Below, in pieces: positions 5,921 through 6,020 of a stretch of DNA of 6,020 bases. The stretch is from the NCBI GenBank assembly GCA_002469545.1, contig DKMK01000088.1, positions 1 through 6,020 of the forward strand. Reading direction: 5' to 3'. Position 1 is the stretch's first letter. Each line of letters opens with the position of its first letter. The notes under the pieces are model-generated. The model saw only the letters and a program-made list of their open reading frames with translations. It did not search any database and had not been told where the DNA came from. Source of the stretch: Rhodobacterales bacterium UBA7416 (GTDB taxonomy: Bacteria > Pseudomonadota > Alphaproteobacteria > Rhodobacterales > Rhodobacteraceae). Made by a program: the position numbers and the translations under genes.

Positions 5921-5930
5921 TGCGCGCTGG
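5921..5930. repeat. second direct copy of TGCGCGCTGG
   Basis: This 10-base sequence repeats 5737-5746 exactly. Its GCGCGCTGG part (5922-5930) can pair with CCAGCGCGC at 5830-5838, competing with the 12-bp stem formed by the left copy. It is followed by ATAAAAAA, so on the minus strand a T-run comes before the stem, not after it. Confidence 0.35.
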
Positions 5931-6020
5931 ATAAAAAACAGATCCTGCTCTTACACAGTCAAACAGCAACAAACCGTGCACTTTTAGCGTGTTTTCAACG
6001 TTTATCTCTGCTGTCTTGTT

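Larger units (their letters stand above)
5616..6020. other. non-coding or unassigned tail of the window
   Basis: No convincing gene is seen. An 87-residue forward frame (5587-5850) would need a TTG start inside the diheme gene or an ATG at 5662 without a ribosome site, and its Arg/Lys-rich product is not recognisable. On the minus strand a 39-codon frame is open from the right border to a stop at 5903-5901 and could be the end of a gene lying further right, but I do not recognise it. The segment contains a terminator-like hairpin at 5761-5776 and three copies of a GCGCGCTGG element. Confidence 0.5.

Noticed and set aside
5901..6020. Minus-strand frame open from the right border, 39 codons then stop
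   Set aside because: It could be the end of a gene outside the window, but it is too short and unrecognisable to annotate.

Overview
The window fits a chromosomal region of an alphaproteobacterium, most likely a marine Rhodobacterales (Roseobacter-type) organism. This is an inference from the style of the TRAP transporter and diheme peroxidase proteins and the moderate base composition of the genes; no rRNA or taxonomic marker is present. There is no evidence of an insertion sequence, phage, CRISPR array, tRNA or rRNA.

Positions 1-740 are AT-rich and hold no convincing gene. Near their right end are promoter-like and operator-like elements: a TTCACC/TATAAA pair, the perfect palindrome GAACACCGTGTTC at 495-507, a 12-bp CG palindrome and a short hairpin. 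A 56-codon open frame overlaps the start of the first gene as TAATG. Positions 741-3707 form a complete TRAP transporter operon in the order small membrane subunit (dctQ), large membrane subunit (dctM), periplasmic solute-binding protein (dctP). dctQ and dctM overlap by one base (TAATG). dctP follows 31 bases later behind a strong Shine-Dalgarno sequence and is closed by a clear hairpin terminator. The three proteins would form one sodium-driven importer for an organic acid or similar solute; the substrate cannot be read from the sequence.

Convergent to dctP is a small gene for an exported SEL1/TPR-like repeat protein (complement of 3810-4316). Its stop codon sits in the loop of a strong hairpin, so the terminator is built into the end of the coding region. 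Divergent from it, with no intergenic space, is a MauG/bacterial cytochrome c peroxidase-like diheme protein ending at 5615. It has two CXXCH heme sites and no conventional start codon with a ribosome site. A good secretion signal appears if one allows a one-base frame change, or a weaker one from a TTG start. Both products look periplasmic and may work together.

Positions 5616-6020 carry no convincing gene. They contain a small terminator-like hairpin and three copies of a GCGCGCTGG element (two direct, one inverted) that could form mutually exclusive stems. The window looks like a transport operon next to a small periplasmic redox module. I see no clear new defence or mobile system; the best leads are the undetermined diheme gene start, the SEL1/diheme pair and the structured non-coding segments.
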